The notes beneath the pieces were generated by a model. The model searched no databases. It was not told the origin of the DNA and saw only the letters and a program-made list of their open reading frames with translations. From assembly GCA_002435145.1 (NCBI GenBank), contig DJLT01000092.1, positions 4,541 through 67,773 of the forward strand: a DNA stretch of 63,233 bases. The letters are read 5' to 3'. This document shows positions 1-9,633 of this stretch, in pieces. The stretch is from Neptuniibacter sp. UBA6509. Its GTDB lineage: Bacteria; Pseudomonadota; Gammaproteobacteria; Pseudomonadales; Balneatricaceae. The position numbers were made by a program, and so were the translations under genes. Positions within the stretch are counted from its first letter, which is position 1. Each line of letters starts with the position of its first letter.

Positions 1-677
1 CGCATAAATGCAAGAGGAGCCACTTCAATCACATTTCGCTCAATGAGCTTACTAACACGCTCAAACCCAAGCATTTCGTAGAGAGCATCATAGAGTGGGC
101 GTAAGTAAGGATCGACCTTTTGGCTTAGATCGCCGGGTAAAAAGCCTAGCTTCTCGCCTGCTTCAACGGCTGGGCGAACTAGCAAAATACGGTCAACCTC
201 TTCACGTTCAAGTGCATCAACAGCACAAGCAACAGCGAGGTAGGTTTTTCCGGTGCCCGCAGGGCCAATTCCGAAATTGATATCGTGCTGTAAAATAGAG
301 CGCACATAGCCTTGTTGATTCTCGCCGCGTGGGCGAATCAACGCTTTTTTGATGCGGATGCTGATATCCGAATCCATCACTTTTTGGTTGCTTGTGATCT
401 GCTCTACACCGCTTTGTTGCATAAGCAGGTGAATATGTTCAGGTGATATATGTTTATCTTGTGTCGCTTCAAGATACAGTGCTTCTAGTATTTCAGAGAC
501 TAAGCGAATGATATCCATATCGCCCAATAGCTGGAAATGATGACCGTGATGGCGTATTTCAACACCTAAGCGTTTCTCTAATAACTTGATATGTTCATTA
601 AATGGACCGCAAAGATTCGCCAGGAATTCTGTATTTTCAGGCTCTAGCGTTACTTTTATAGATTGTGCATTACTCAA
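1..677 (-). CDS. phoH: PhoH-like ATPase (YbeZ), C-terminus cut by window edge
   Basis: PhoH-family cytoplasmic P-loop ATPase/predicted RNA helicase linked to rRNA maturation with YbeY. About 225 N-terminal residues are visible and the frame runs off the left edge. The Walker A GPAGTGKT lies at about residues 138-145, followed by the typical region ending in a PAVEAGEKLGFLPGD stretch. No in-frame ATG fits; the reading frame opens at TTG (677-675), 4 bases after the miaB stop, and the protein then reads MSNAQSIKVTLEPEN, a normal family N-terminus. miaB-phoH(ybeZ)-ybeY is the standard gammaproteobacterial order, so ybeY is expected just beyond the edge. The family and context are clear; the TTG start is inferred. 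Confidence 0.9.
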   Translation of the reverse strand, partial: MSNAQSIKVTLEPENTEFLANLCGPFNEHIKLLEKRLGVEIRHHGHHFQLLGDMDIIRLVSEILEALYLEATQDKHISPEHIHLLMQQSGVEQITSNQKVMDSDISIRIKKALIRPRGENQQGYVRSILQHDINFGIGPAGTGKTYLAVACAVDALEREEVDRILLVRPAVEAGEKLGFLPGDLSQKVDPYLRPLYDALYEMLGFERVSKLIERNVIEVAPLAFM

Positions 678-681
678 CAGC

Positions 682-2046
682 TTAGCCCGCCTTCTGTGGG
701 AAAATTTCGTCTAATTCAGAACATAGCAACTCGCCTACTAGCGAGTTTTTATAGCTGTCAGCAATATTAACATCCGCAAAATGACCAATAAGGTCAGGGT
801 TATCGCAGCGGAAGTTCACAACGCGGTTGTTCTCTGTACGGCCTGATAATAAGCCCGGGTCTTTTTTGGAATAACCATTTACAAGAATGCGTTGTGTCGT
901 GCCAACCATTTTACGGCTGATACGTTGTGTGTTTTGTACTATACGTGTCTGCAAAATCTGCAGGCGCTGCTTTTTGGTTTCATCATCAATGTTATCGGGT
1001 AGATCTGATGCTGGAGTGCCTGGGCGGCGGCTATAGATAAAGCTATAGCTGTTATCAAAGCCAATATCATCAATTAACTTCATCGTTGCTTCGAAATCCG
1101 CATCTGATTCATTTGGAAAGCCGATTATGAAGTCAGAAGATATCTCGATATCTGGACGTGCCTTACGAATACGACGAATTTTAGATTTGTATTCTAGTGC
1201 AGTGTGGCCGCGTTTCATTGCCATCAATATTTTGTCAGAGCCGCTTTGAACAGGTAAGTGTAGGAAGCTAACCAGTTCAGGAACATCTTCGTAGGCTTCG
1301 ATTAAACTATCTGTAAACTCAACGGGATGGCTAGTCGTGAAACGAATACGATCAATGCCATCTACTGCAGCAACACTGCGGATGAGCTCCGCTAGATCGG
1401 CGGTATCACCGTCATGAGTAGCACCGCAGTATGCATTAACGTTTTGCCCAAGCAGGTTTACTTCGCGCACACCTTGTTCGGCAAGCTCTACGCACTCGGT
1501 GATGACATCGTCCATCGGACGGCTTACTTCTTCGCCTCGAGTGTAGGGCACAACACAGAACGTACAATACTTTGAGCAGCCTTCCATAACAGAGACAAAG
1601 GCTTCAGCGCCTTCCACTTTTGGTGCTGGAAGGTGATCGAATTTCTCGATTTCAGGGAACGAAACATCGACAATGCCTACACTGCCAGCATCCGACTTTT
1701 CCATCATCTCCGGAAGACGGTGTAGAGTCTGAGGGCCAAAAATCATATCGACATAAGGGGCGCGTTTAAGGATTTTATCGCCCTCTTGGCTGGCAACGCA
1801 GCCGCCAATCCCGATTTTTAGATCTGGGTTTTTGGCTTTCAGTTTCCTCCAGCGCCCTAGCTGGTGAAATACTTTTTCTTGAGCCCTTTCGCGAATAGAG
1901 CAGGTATTAAGTAACAGGACATCTGCTTCATTAACATCTTCCGTTAGCTCTAGTTCATGGCTTTCTCCCAGGAGGTCAGCCATACGCGCGGAGTCGTATT
2001 CATTCATCTGACAGCCATGAGTTTTTATAAAGAGCTTCTTCGACAT
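682..2046 (-). CDS. miaB: tRNA-2-methylthio-N6-dimethylallyladenosine synthase
   Basis: Radical-SAM methylthiotransferase that adds the 2-methylthio group to i6A37 of tRNAs reading UNN codons. 454 residues, normal length. The N-terminal UPF0004 domain carries cluster cysteines C12, C49 and C83. The radical-SAM CxxxCxxC is C157/C161/C164 (GCSKYCTFC). A C-terminal TRAM domain follows, about residues 380-445. It lies directly upstream of phoH in the same direction, so they are probably co-transcribed. The substrate depends on dimethylallyl diphosphate via MiaA, which matters because MEP-pathway genes are missing from their usual places elsewhere in this window. Confidence 0.97.
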   Translation of the reverse strand: MSKKLFIKTHGCQMNEYDSARMADLLGESHELELTEDVNEADVLLLNTCSIRERAQEKVFHQLGRWRKLKAKNPDLKIGIGGCVASQEGDKILKRAPYVDMIFGPQTLHRLPEMMEKSDAGSVGIVDVSFPEIEKFDHLPAPKVEGAEAFVSVMEGCSKYCTFCVVPYTRGEEVSRPMDDVITECVELAEQGVREVNLLGQNVNAYCGATHDGDTADLAELIRSVAAVDGIDRIRFTTSHPVEFTDSLIEAYEDVPELVSFLHLPVQSGSDKILMAMKRGHTALEYKSKIRRIRKARPDIEISSDFIIGFPNESDADFEATMKLIDDIGFDNSYSFIYSRRPGTPASDLPDNIDDETKKQRLQILQTRIVQNTQRISRKMVGTTQRILVNGYSKKDPGLLSGRTENNRVVNFRCDNPDLIGHFADVNIADSYKNSLVGELLCSELDEIFPQKAG

Positions 2047-2238
2047 TGTTCACCTGTATCTTGCGTGGGTCATAAGCCTAATTAAGCGTATTGCTTAAGC
2101 AGGGTCGTAAAGGACCGCGCATTATACTTAAGCGACCAGATAATGAACAGTTTAGTGATGCAGATATAGTGTTTATTGTTTGCGTTGTAGCAAAGCTCTT
2201 AAGACGTGTAATTTGTATGGATTTATATCTATACCGGC

Positions 2239-3393
2239 TTAAACGACTAAATCGACCTGCTGGAGGGTGCCGGTGTCTCCCTCTTCTGTTAGAAATAAAC
2301 CTGTCGCTCTAATTTTTCCCGCCATTTCATCACTGTGTTGGCCTGCGCTGAGCTCCCAATCCGTTTGAGTGTAACCAAGATATAGGGCGCCGACGCCTTT
2401 CTCCGCTAGGGTAAAGAGGCTACTACTGCCATCGTCATGTTGTACCCAGATCCGTAGTTGATCCCAGATGGCATCGCTTTCATCAATAAACCCATTGTTA
2501 TCATCGTCGTAGGCGGCCAGCTCTTTAAAACCGTTTCCTGATGTCGCACCAAAGAGTTCACTGCCATCATCGATTGTTTCACTGTTATTTCGGTCTAATG
2601 CAATGTAACCGCTTGAATCATCTAAGCGGTGGATAGTGTCTTGTTTTCCATCCATATCAAGATCAAATTCGAGAGTGTCAGCCGTGAGCTCTGCTGCTTG
2701 TCCGGTAAAGTTTATAACCAGCGGGTCTTTAAGGGCAGCGCCTAATCGAATCTGGAAGCTATGATTTTCGCTCAGTGTTCGGCTCATGTTGAGCTGAAGG
2801 TCTAGATTGATGACCTTGCCATCTTCAGTGCGAACTTGCCCTTTAGCCTGAAATTGCACTTGTTCATGAGAGACTGTTGATTCACTGTAGCTATATTCAA
2901 ATCCGTGTTCGAGTGCGCCGGTTCCTATGGCTAGATCGTTAGATGAGATGCTCAATTCTGATTCGTTGCTTGCTTCGGCGTTGCTATCATTGCCAACAGC
3001 TGGAGCGTTAAGCATGCCCACATTGAAACTTTTCCCCGTTAAACTCTCGAATAGTTTCTTTAATAACTCTATTTTAACTTTATCTTCAGGACTTAATTCG
3101 AAGAGGCTAGTGTTGCTGCCTGTTGCTTGAGTAATGAGTTGATCGAGGCTGTATTTACCGACATTTTCCCGGGCGAGCATCTGCCGCAGATCTGAATAAG
3201 TTGAAGCTTCAGTAGAGATCTCTCTGTTATTTTTTATCTCTACTTTTTCGGTGTGACTACCGGCGACGAGGTTTTCTTTATTAAAAGCATCGCCCGCACG
3301 CACATAACCTTCGGTTAAATGTTCACGAGTTTCAGTGTAACTGCTTTTATGACTTGCACTGTCGAGTGCTATATCTGAGGCCGCGATACGCAT
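2239..3393 (-). CDS. Acidic protein with EF-hand-like calcium-binding motifs, function unknown
   Basis: 384 residues, strongly acidic, with no signal peptide or transmembrane segment visible. The N-terminal third is Ser/Glu/Asn-rich and probably flexible. The C-terminal half (about 250-325) carries three Asp-rich loops of DxDxDG type: DLDMDGKQD, ALDRNNSETIDDG and AYDDDNNGFIDESD, the last two flanking a SELFG...GF.EL segment. This pattern occurs in EF-hand/dockerin-like and VCBS-type bacterial calcium proteins. I know of similar proteins in motile marine gammaproteobacteria but no proven function. It is flanked by miaB and epmB on the same strand with wide gaps, so it is probably its own transcription unit. 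Calcium binding is inferred from the motifs only. Confidence 0.7.
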   Translation of the reverse strand: MRIAASDIALDSASHKSSYTETREHLTEGYVRAGDAFNKENLVAGSHTEKVEIKNNREISTEASTYSDLRQMLARENVGKYSLDQLITQATGSNTSLFELSPEDKVKIELLKKLFESLTGKSFNVGMLNAPAVGNDSNAEASNESELSISSNDLAIGTGALEHGFEYSYSESTVSHEQVQFQAKGQVRTEDGKVINLDLQLNMSRTLSENHSFQIRLGAALKDPLVINFTGQAAELTADTLEFDLDMDGKQDTIHRLDDSSGYIALDRNNSETIDDGSELFGATSGNGFKELAAYDDDNNGFIDESDAIWDQLRIWVQHDDGSSSLFTLAEKGVGALYLGYTQTDWELSAGQHSDEMAGKIRATGLFLTEEGDTGTLQQVDLVV

Positions 3394-3643
3394 GGCATCA
3401 CCAATTTCTAATAGGAACAGTGGCGGGCTTTAGTGACAAAATTCGTCAAAGAGTGAAGGGTCCCAATACTTGTCTGTTGAGCACGTGAGCTAAATGGGGC
3501 CAAGTCCGTTTGTGTGTTCCGAAACCAATGGGTTTTGTTTATAGGTTTACTGGTTATCGGCCAATATTGAGAATGTAATAGTCTCAAATTGCCTGTATGA
3601 ATAACTTTCACTTCTAACGCCCTTCAGAAGGAGGACGCTTTAT

Positions 3644-4663
3644 CTAAGGGTGTAAGAGTGTTTTTGATGGACGCTCAGGAATTTCACGCGCGAGTTTAGG
3701 TAGTAGATAGCCTGGGAGTAGTGTTTGAAGTTCGCCAAACAACTGTATTGCTTGTTTATCATCAACATTGAAATGTGCAGCGCCTTGTACTGGGTCCAAG
3801 GTAAAAAGGTAGTAGGGAAGAATACCCGCGTGAAACAGCTTTTCACTGAGCGTTTTTAAGGTCTCTACGCAATCATTTACGCCCTTGAGGAGTACCGATT
3901 GGTTTAGAACGGTGACATTGGCACTCTTTAGCTGTGATGTGATGCGGCCTGTTTCGTTATCAATTTCATTAGGGTGATTAGCATGTAAAACCATGACTGT
4001 ATCGAAACGGCTGTTTTCTAGAATAGAGGTGAACTCAGGCGTTATGCGTTGTGGCAGAACGATAGGCAGGCGTGTATGAATGCGTAGTCTGGTTAGATGA
4101 GGGATCTTTTCTAGATCTGTAATCATCTGTGCTAAGCGATTATCCGATGTGGCCAGAGGGTCACCGCCAGAGAAGATGACTTCGCTAATACTTTCATCAT
4201 CATTTAAGTATTTAAGGACTTGTTGCCATTGTTTAGGACCTAGTTTGTTCTCTTGGTAGGGGAAGTGGCGTCGAAAGCAATATCTACAGTTGATCGCGCA
4301 AGCACCGGTTAGAATGATTAATACTCTTCCCTTATATTTATGGATAAGCCCTTCGTGGTGGTTGGCAGACATTTCAGCCAGTGGGTCCGTCACATAACCC
4401 GGGATCTGCTGAGCTTCTGCTTCAATGGGCAGTATTTGACGCAAAAGGGGATCATTGATATCCCCTTTTTTGATTTTATTTAGATAGGGTGTGGGAACTT
4501 TAAGTGAAAATTCCGCATCGCCGGTTTGAGCGCCTTGTAAATAATCATGAGGGAGCTCGAGTAGCTTAATGAGTTGCTCAGGATCATTAATGGTATGGCT
4601 CAATAGTTGCTGCCATGAGGTGTTATTGTCGATCTGCAGAGCTTTGGGAAAAGAATTCATCAT
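3644..4663 (-). CDS. epmB: EF-P (R)-beta-lysylation protein EpmB (lysine 2,3-aminomutase family)
   Basis: Radical-SAM, PLP-dependent aminomutase of the KamA family that turns L-alpha-lysine into (R)-beta-lysine, the substrate EpmA attaches to elongation factor P. The cluster motif CAINCRYCFRRHFPY is present, followed by FSGGDPL and a C-terminal PLP region. The open frame extends to a TTG at 4711, but no ribosome binding site precedes it. The ATG at 4663 (MMNSFPKALQID) gives 339 residues, matching the E. coli protein (about 342). It is divergent from efp across 123 bases, so both probably fire from one intergenic promoter region. No epmC hydroxylase is visible in the window. Confidence 0.93.
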   Translation of the reverse strand: MMNSFPKALQIDNNTSWQQLLSHTINDPEQLIKLLELPHDYLQGAQTGDAEFSLKVPTPYLNKIKKGDINDPLLRQILPIEAEAQQIPGYVTDPLAEMSANHHEGLIHKYKGRVLIILTGACAINCRYCFRRHFPYQENKLGPKQWQQVLKYLNDDESISEVIFSGGDPLATSDNRLAQMITDLEKIPHLTRLRIHTRLPIVLPQRITPEFTSILENSRFDTVMVLHANHPNEIDNETGRITSQLKSANVTVLNQSVLLKGVNDCVETLKTLSEKLFHAGILPYYLFTLDPVQGAAHFNVDDKQAIQLFGELQTLLPGYLLPKLAREIPERPSKTLLHP

Positions 4664-4786
4664 GTTTTTTGGCAGATTGGCAGCTGAAAGTTGCTCGCAT
4701 TTTCCTTTCAAGTAGAATGTGTGTCAATTTTACTGCCAATGACACTGTTGGTTGAATGACAAATAATAAGAGATGCGTAGAACATT

Positions 4787-5350
4787 ATGGGGAACTTTTC
4801 TGCTAACCAGTTTAAAAACGGTATGAAAGTAATGATCGACGGCGATCCATGTTCAATGGTCGACGTTGAGTTTGTAAAGCCAGGTAAAGGTCAGGCATTT
4901 ACGCGTGTGAAACTGCGTAACTTGATGTCTGGGCGTATTTGGGAGCGTACGTTTAAATCTGGTGAAAGCGTTGAAGCGGCTGATGTCATGGATACATCAA
5001 TGGAGTATTCATACTTCGATGGTGAGCTTTGGTACTTTATGGATCCAATTACGTTTGAGCAGGTGGGTGCTGATGAAAATGCTGTTGCCGAGGCGAAGCC
5101 TTGGTTGAAAGAGCAAGATTCAGTGACAGTAACGTTGTTCAACGGTAATCCAATCGCTGTAACGCCACCTAACTTTGTAGAGCTGGAAGTGGTTGAGACT
5201 GATCCTGGTTTGAAAGGTGATACGGCGCAGGGCGGTTCTAAGCCAGCGACGCTTGCAACTGGTGCTGTTGTACGTGTTCCGTTATTTATTAACCAAGGTG
5301 AAGTGCTAAAGATTGATACACGCACAGGCGAATATGTATCACGTGCATAG
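4787..5350 (+). CDS. efp: Elongation factor P
   Basis: Binds between the ribosomal P and E sites and rescues polyproline stalls. 187 residues with the three beta-barrel domains of the family. The modification loop PGKGQAF places the target lysine at K34, the position beta-lysylated by EpmA/EpmB. The C-terminus (GEYVSRA) is typical. epmB (divergent) and epmA (downstream) flank it, so substrate and both modifying enzymes are clustered. A strong hairpin with a T-run separates efp from epmA, which probably keeps efp expression well above that of epmA. Confidence 0.98.
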   Translation: MGNFSANQFKNGMKVMIDGDPCSMVDVEFVKPGKGQAFTRVKLRNLMSGRIWERTFKSGESVEAADVMDTSMEYSYFDGELWYFMDPITFEQVGADENAVAEAKPWLKEQDSVTVTLFNGNPIAVTPPNFVELEVVETDPGLKGDTAQGGSKPATLATGAVVRVPLFINQGEVLKIDTRTGEYVSRA

Positions 5351-5367
5351 TATTATCTCTTGAAGGA

Positions 5368-5393
5368 AACGGCAGCTGAGGCTGCCGTTTTTG
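5368..5393 (+). terminator. Rho-independent terminator after efp
   Basis: Perfect 9-bp stem AACGGCAGC / GCTGCCGTT with a TGAG loop, followed by TTTTG. It lies 18 bases after the efp stop and 38 bases before epmA, so it can act as a full or partial terminator between the two genes. Confidence 0.85.
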
Positions 5394-5430
5394 TTTCTGC
5401 TGTTTAATATTTATCTATTTGGGTTATTTG

Positions 5431-6399
5431 ATGTCTGACTGGCGCCCCACCGCAACGATTGAAAATCTGCAAAAGCGAGCTGAACTACTGGCGTATATTA
5501 GGCAGTTTTTTCTTCAGAAAGGTGTCATGGAAGTTGATACGCCGGTGATGTCTCATTGCGCTGTCAGTGATCCTTTTATTGATAGTATTGAGGTGAGTTA
5601 TCACCCTGCTGTTGGTCTAGATAGCTCCACACTTTATCTACAAACGTCGCCAGAGTACGCAATGAAACGCATACTTGCTGCGGGCAGCGGAGCGATATAT
5701 CAGATGAGTAAAGTCTTTCGTAATGGCGAAAGTGGCAGTCGGCATAATCCAGAATTTACAATGTTAGAGTGGTATCAGCCTGGTTATGACGATCAGGATT
5801 TAATGTCTGAAGTTGAAGTATTAGTCGGTACTGTTTTAGGTTTGGGTGAAATAGAACGCATTACGTATTCAGATCTTTTTCAGCGCTATTTAGGTTTTCG
5901 GCCTGAAGAGGTCAGTGCAAGAGATCTGAAGTCAGAAGCTTTAAAGCATATCGATATTAATCTAGATGACGATAACCCTGATACATGGCTAAATTTACTA
6001 ATCTCTAATGTAATTGAACCTCAGTTGAAATCTGTCCCTGCAATCTTCGTTACAGAGTACCCTGAATCCCAAGCCGCATTGGCTAAAGTGAAGGGAGGGA
6101 GCGCAGGCATTAAAGTGGCTGCTAGGTTTGAGTTATTTATTAAGGGTATTGAGCTTGCAAACGGTTACCATGAATTAACGGACTTTCGCGAGCAAGATCG
6201 ACGTTTGACTGCTGATCAGCTACAGAGAGCTGAGTTAGGACTACCTCAGAGACCTTTAGATAAACGGCTTGTTGATGCGCTGGAATCCGGAATGCCTGAT
6301 TGTGCGGGTGTTGCATTAGGTGTGGATCGTTTATTGATGTTGCTGTTGGACTCGACGACTATTTCTGAAGTCATTCCATTTGATCATGCGCGTGCATAG
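5431..6399 (+). CDS. epmA: EF-P--(R)-beta-lysine ligase EpmA (PoxA/GenX/YjeA)
   Basis: Paralogue of the class II lysyl-tRNA synthetase catalytic domain without an anticodon-binding domain. It adenylates beta-lysine and transfers it to K34 of EF-P. 322 residues from ATG 5431 (MSDWRPTATIENLQKRAELL); an in-frame TTG at 5419 is less likely. Class II motif 2 (KVFRNGESGSRHNPEFTMLEWY) and motif 3 (GVALGVDRLLML) are present. It sits downstream of efp beyond a hairpin and is convergent with the PatB-like gene. Confidence 0.96.
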   Translation: MSDWRPTATIENLQKRAELLAYIRQFFLQKGVMEVDTPVMSHCAVSDPFIDSIEVSYHPAVGLDSSTLYLQTSPEYAMKRILAAGSGAIYQMSKVFRNGESGSRHNPEFTMLEWYQPGYDDQDLMSEVEVLVGTVLGLGEIERITYSDLFQRYLGFRPEEVSARDLKSEALKHIDINLDDDNPDTWLNLLISNVIEPQLKSVPAIFVTEYPESQAALAKVKGGSAGIKVAARFELFIKGIELANGYHELTDFREQDRRLTADQLQRAELGLPQRPLDKRLVDALESGMPDCAGVALGVDRLLMLLLDSTTISEVIPFDHARA

Positions 6400-6455
6400 T
6401 GCGTAAATGTGAGTAGGAATAGATAGTATCTGAATTGTGAATAGGTAGAAGCTGG

Positions 6456-6496
6456 CGTTCTCATTTAAACCTTTATAAGAAGTTTAAATGAGAACG
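6456..6496. terminator. Perfect 15-bp inverted repeat between convergent genes
   Basis: CGTTCTCATTTAAAC (6456-6470) is repeated exactly in reverse complement at 6482-6496 with an 11-base spacer that can add three more pairs (CTT/AAG). It lies in the 130-base gap between the convergent ends of epmA and the PatB-like gene, so a bidirectional transcription-blocking hairpin is the simplest reading. It lacks a proper T-run in either direction, which is unusual for an intrinsic terminator. Confidence 0.6.
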
Positions 6497-6529
6497 ACTG
6501 AGGGTAATATAAAGTATCTATCGTGAATG

Positions 6530-7681
6530 CTATGCAGGTAATTCATTTAATAGCGCAGTTTTAATGCGGTGTATCGCTTGTTCTAAGGTGCTTCTCGGGC
6601 AGCCAAAGTTTAATCGCATATAGTTTGCGTCACCAAAGTCTCTCCCAGGGGACATACCCACGCCTGCTTGTTCAAAAAAGTGTGTCGGGTTTGATAATTT
6701 TGCACCCGATACATCAATCCAAGCGAGGTATGTTGCTTCAACAGGAAGGAGTTTAAGGCCTGGGATCTGGTTTATTTCATATTGCAGGTAATCACGGTTT
6801 TCGCGTAAATAATTGAGTTGCTGTTTATTCCATTCATCCCCATCTTTATAGGCTGAAATCGCTGCGGTATAGCCTAAAAGGTTAACGTCAGGAACGATCC
6901 CTTTGCGTACATTGATAAATTGTTGTCGTAATTTTGGATCAGTAATAATAGCAAAAGAGCATCCAAGGCCTGCGATATTATAGGTTTTACTCGGTGCCAT
7001 TAATGTAATAGTACGTTTTGCAATCTCATCGTTGATTGAGGCCATAGGGATATGTTCTAACCCCTGTTCAAGTATAAGATCGCAATGGATCTCATCCGAA
7101 CAGATATAAAGATCATGCTTGATTATGATCGCTGCAAGCGTTTCAAGTTCTTCACGGGTGTAGACTGCACCGCCTGGGTTTTGAGGGTTACAGAAGAGGA
7201 GTAGTCGGGTGGTGTCGGATAAGCTGTTTTCCAGTGCTTCGAAATCAATAATAAAGTGCTGGTTTGTCTCTTTAAGCGGAACGCTACACACTTCTCTTTC
7301 AGATAAGCGTGGTGATGAAATAAACGGGGGATAGATAGGCTTAGGTGAAATGACAGTGTCGCCACTTTGTCCTACAGTGCGACAGGCTAAGTTTAAACCG
7401 CAGACTAAGCCCGGTAGCCATTCAATTGCATCGGCTTCAATCTCCCAGCTGTAGAGTCTTTTCATTCGTTCAATTACGAGCTCGTTTAGCTCTGAGGGTA
7501 CATTTGTGTAACCAAAAACACCGTGGTCTATACGTTCTTTAAGTGCTTCTATAACGCAAGGTGGAGACATAAAATCAGTATCTGCTACCCACATAGGTAG
7601 AATGTCGCTGTCACCATACTTTTCCCACTTTTGGCTAGCGGTTCCTTTTCGGTTTACGGGACGATCAAATTCTTTACTCAT
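6530..7681 (-). CDS. PatB/MalY-type PLP-dependent C-S lyase or aminotransferase
   Basis: Fold-type I PLP enzyme, 383 residues, of the MalY/PatB subgroup, which includes cystathionine beta-lyases and a few aminotransferases. Seen: the N-terminal LPMWVADTDF signature (28-37), FGYTN substrate loop, NPQNPGG (165-171), CSDEIHCDL (PLP Asp) and SKTYNIAGLG with the Schiff-base lysine at K232. Family members make homocysteine or release thiols from cysteine conjugates; the sequence does not decide the substrate. It is convergent with epmA and divergent from leuA across a 353-base gap holding a conspicuous inverted repeat (7749-7767). Confidence 0.88.
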   Translation of the reverse strand: MSKEFDRPVNRKGTASQKWEKYGDSDILPMWVADTDFMSPPCVIEALKERIDHGVFGYTNVPSELNELVIERMKRLYSWEIEADAIEWLPGLVCGLNLACRTVGQSGDTVISPKPIYPPFISSPRLSEREVCSVPLKETNQHFIIDFEALENSLSDTTRLLLFCNPQNPGGAVYTREELETLAAIIIKHDLYICSDEIHCDLILEQGLEHIPMASINDEIAKRTITLMAPSKTYNIAGLGCSFAIITDPKLRQQFINVRKGIVPDVNLLGYTAAISAYKDGDEWNKQQLNYLRENRDYLQYEINQIPGLKLLPVEATYLAWIDVSGAKLSNPTHFFEQAGVGMSPGRDFGDANYMRLNFGCPRSTLEQAIHRIKTALLNELPA

Positions 7682-8034
7682 GACGGCCTTCTTTTGTGGA
7701 GAGCAGGAGCAAACTTAGGTTGCAAAACACTGCTCTGGCGCTATAGTGGTGGTCATCTGAGGACCACGTAAAATCTAGGTTTATAGTGTATTTGTTCTGT
7801 GTAATATTTAGAGATAACTACTCGCTCATTAGGTAGCGTTAAAACGTAGATTGCTGTTTCTAGTTAATAGAGCATTTTTTGAAGAAAGATAATCTCTCTT
7901 TTTGAGTATAGTCTTTTGTTACCCCTTTTTAGCCCTCTTTCTTTTTAAGATTAAAATCCAGTTTTGTAAAGAATAAAGAGAACGGCGATAATGGTATATA
8001 TTGATCGTCGGTGAGTTGGTTTGGAGCAGTTCTG
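7682..8034. other. 353-base intergenic region between PatB-like gene and leuA
   Basis: No convincing gene lies in this stretch. It holds a 6-bp-arm inverted repeat (7749-7767), a promoter-like pair on the plus strand just before it (TTGCAA at about 7721, TATAGT at about 7743) and AT-rich sequence near leuA. I looked for a short Leu-codon-rich leader peptide with an attenuator before leuA and did not see one. The leuA ribosome binding region is TTTGGAGCAGTTCTG, just before 8035. Confidence 0.5.
7749..7767. promoter_or_regulatory. Candidate operator: GTGGTC-N7-GACCAC inverted repeat
   Basis: GTGGTC and GACCAC flank a 7-base centre (ATCTGAG). It sits immediately downstream of a possible plus-strand -10 element (TATAGT) and 68-86 bases upstream of the PatB-like gene. 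The TGGT...ACCA half-site arrangement is seen for FadR-subfamily GntR regulators; that attribution is inference. It could also form a small RNA hairpin. Confidence 0.4.
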
Positions 8035-9576
8035 ATGAATAATGATAATCGTGTAATTATTTTTGATACAACTTTGCGAGATGGCGAACAGAGCCCAGGC
8101 GCATCGATGACGCGTGATGAGAAATTGCGTATAGCTAAGCAGTTAGAAAAAATGCGTGTCGATGTTATCGAAGCGGGTTTTGCCATTGCTAGCCCAGGAG
8201 ACTTTGAGTCGGTTAAAGCAATTGCTGAAGCGGTTACTGAAAGTCGTGTATGTTCATTATCACGTGCTTTAGATGCGGATATAGATCGTGCAGGTGAAGC
8301 GTTGATAAATGCTGCGATGGGTCGTATTCATACTTTCATTGCAACTTCGCCTATTCATATGAAGTACAAACTTCAGATGGAACCTGATCAAGTGGTTGAG
8401 CAGGCGGTAAAAGCTGTCACGCGTGCACGCAACTTAATTGATGATGTTGAGTTTTCGTTAGAAGATGCGAGCCGTTCTGAATTGGACTTTATGTGCCGGA
8501 TTATCGAAAAAGTGATCGATGCAGGTGCTAGAACGATCAATATCCCTGATACCGTTGGCTATGCGGTTCCGGGTGAGTTTGCTCATACAATTAGTCAATT
8601 GATACAGCGTGTTCCTAATGCGGATAAAGCGATATTCTCGGTACATTGCCATAACGATTTAGGTTTGGCAGTTGCGAACTCTCTTGCTGCTGTAGGTGCC
8701 GGTGCACGCCAAGTCGAGTGTACAATTAACGGCTTGGGAGAACGTGCGGGTAATGCATCTCTAGAAGAGATTGTTATGGCTATTCGTACGCGTAAAGATT
8801 CTTTAGGCGTAGAAACAAATATTGATACGACTCAAATAGTTCCAGCTTCTCGTCTTGTGTCTAGTGTGACAGGCTTCCCTGTACAGCCTAACAAGGCGAT
8901 TGTGGGAGCTAATGCTTTTGCTCATGAATCAGGTATTCATCAAGATGGCGTTCTGAAACATCGTGAAACTTACGAAATTATGACAGCGCAAGATGTAGGC
9001 TGGAATACGAATCGTATGGTGCTCGGTAAGCTTTCAGGTCGTGCGGCTTTCCGTAGCCGTTTAGAAGAGCTTGGTACTACTTTTTCATCTGATCTTGAAT
9101 TGAACAATGCTTTTTCACGCTTTAAAGAACTTGCAGATAAAAAGCATGAGATCTTTGATGAAGATTTAGTTGCACTGGTAAGTGATACTCGTGCTTCTGC
9201 TAATAGTGAACAGTTCAAATTAAGCAGCTTATCTGTAACTTCTCAGACGGGTGAAACGCCGAAAGCAAATATTGTAATGCAAGTAGGGGATGAGGAAAAA
9301 AGTGCTGAAGCAACCGGTGGTGGACCCGTTGATGCAGCCTTTAAGGCGATTGAATCTATTGCTGAATCTGGCGCTAGCTTGCAGATATATTCAGTGAATG
9401 CGGTAACTGAAGGAACGGACTCTCAGGGCGAAGTTACAGTGCGTCTTGAGAAAGGCGGCCGTATTGTTAATGGGCTTGGTGCTGATACTGACATTATTAT
9501 CGCGTCAGCTAAAGCTTACATACACGCGCTAAATATGCTGGATGCTAACGTTCAAAAAGCACATCCGCAGGTTTAG
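8035..9576 (+). CDS. leuA: 2-isopropylmalate synthase
   Basis: Condenses acetyl-CoA with 2-ketoisovalerate, the first committed step of leucine synthesis. 513 residues from ATG 8035 ([19 protein letters not shown]); an upstream TTG in frame is not supported. The HMGL-like catalytic barrel starts with [14 protein letters not shown], carries the metal-binding [13 protein letters not shown] and a downstream [13 protein letters not shown]. The C-terminal leucine-responsive regulatory domain (about 390-505) is complete, so feedback inhibition by leucine is expected. It stands apart from leuCDB and is followed by holD after 57 bases. Confidence 0.97.
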   Translation: MNNDNRVIIFDTTLRDGEQSPGASMTRDEKLRIAKQLEKMRVDVIEAGFAIASPGDFESVKAIAEAVTESRVCSLSRALDADIDRAGEALINAAMGRIHTFIATSPIHMKYKLQMEPDQVVEQAVKAVTRARNLIDDVEFSLEDASRSELDFMCRIIEKVIDAGARTINIPDTVGYAVPGEFAHTISQLIQRVPNADKAIFSVHCHNDLGLAVANSLAAVGAGARQVECTINGLGERAGNASLEEIVMAIRTRKDSLGVETNIDTTQIVPASRLVSSVTGFPVQPNKAIVGANAFAHESGIHQDGVLKHRETYEIMTAQDVGWNTNRMVLGKLSGRAAFRSRLEELGTTFSSDLELNNAFSRFKELADKKHEIFDEDLVALVSDTRASANSEQFKLSSLSVTSQTGETPKANIVMQVGDEEKSAEATGGGPVDAAFKAIESIAESGASLQIYSVNAVTEGTDSQGEVTVRLEKGGRIVNGLGADTDIIIASAKAYIHALNMLDANVQKAHPQV

Positions 9577-9633
9577 CGTTTGAGAAAGTTATAAAGTTGT
9601 GAAAAGGCATAATGTTGTGAAAAGGCTGTGAGC

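Noticed and set aside
2091-2312. 73-residue plus-strand frame next to the miaB promoter
   Set aside because: It overlaps the 3' end of the EF-hand-like gene on the other strand and shows no domain or ribosome binding site.
3394-3643. Small gene between epmB and the EF-hand-like gene (67-residue minus-strand frame)
   Set aside because: The frame has no ribosome binding site or family resemblance and a biased His/Ser/Thr composition; the region is read as promoter DNA.
4891-5325. 144-residue reading frame opposite efp
   Set aside because: It lies wholly antisense to a well-conserved gene, has no ribosome binding site and its composition (Ser/Thr/Val-rich) reflects the codons of efp.
7682-8034. 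Leucine attenuator leader peptide before leuA
   Set aside because: No short frame with clustered Leu codons followed by alternative hairpins was found.
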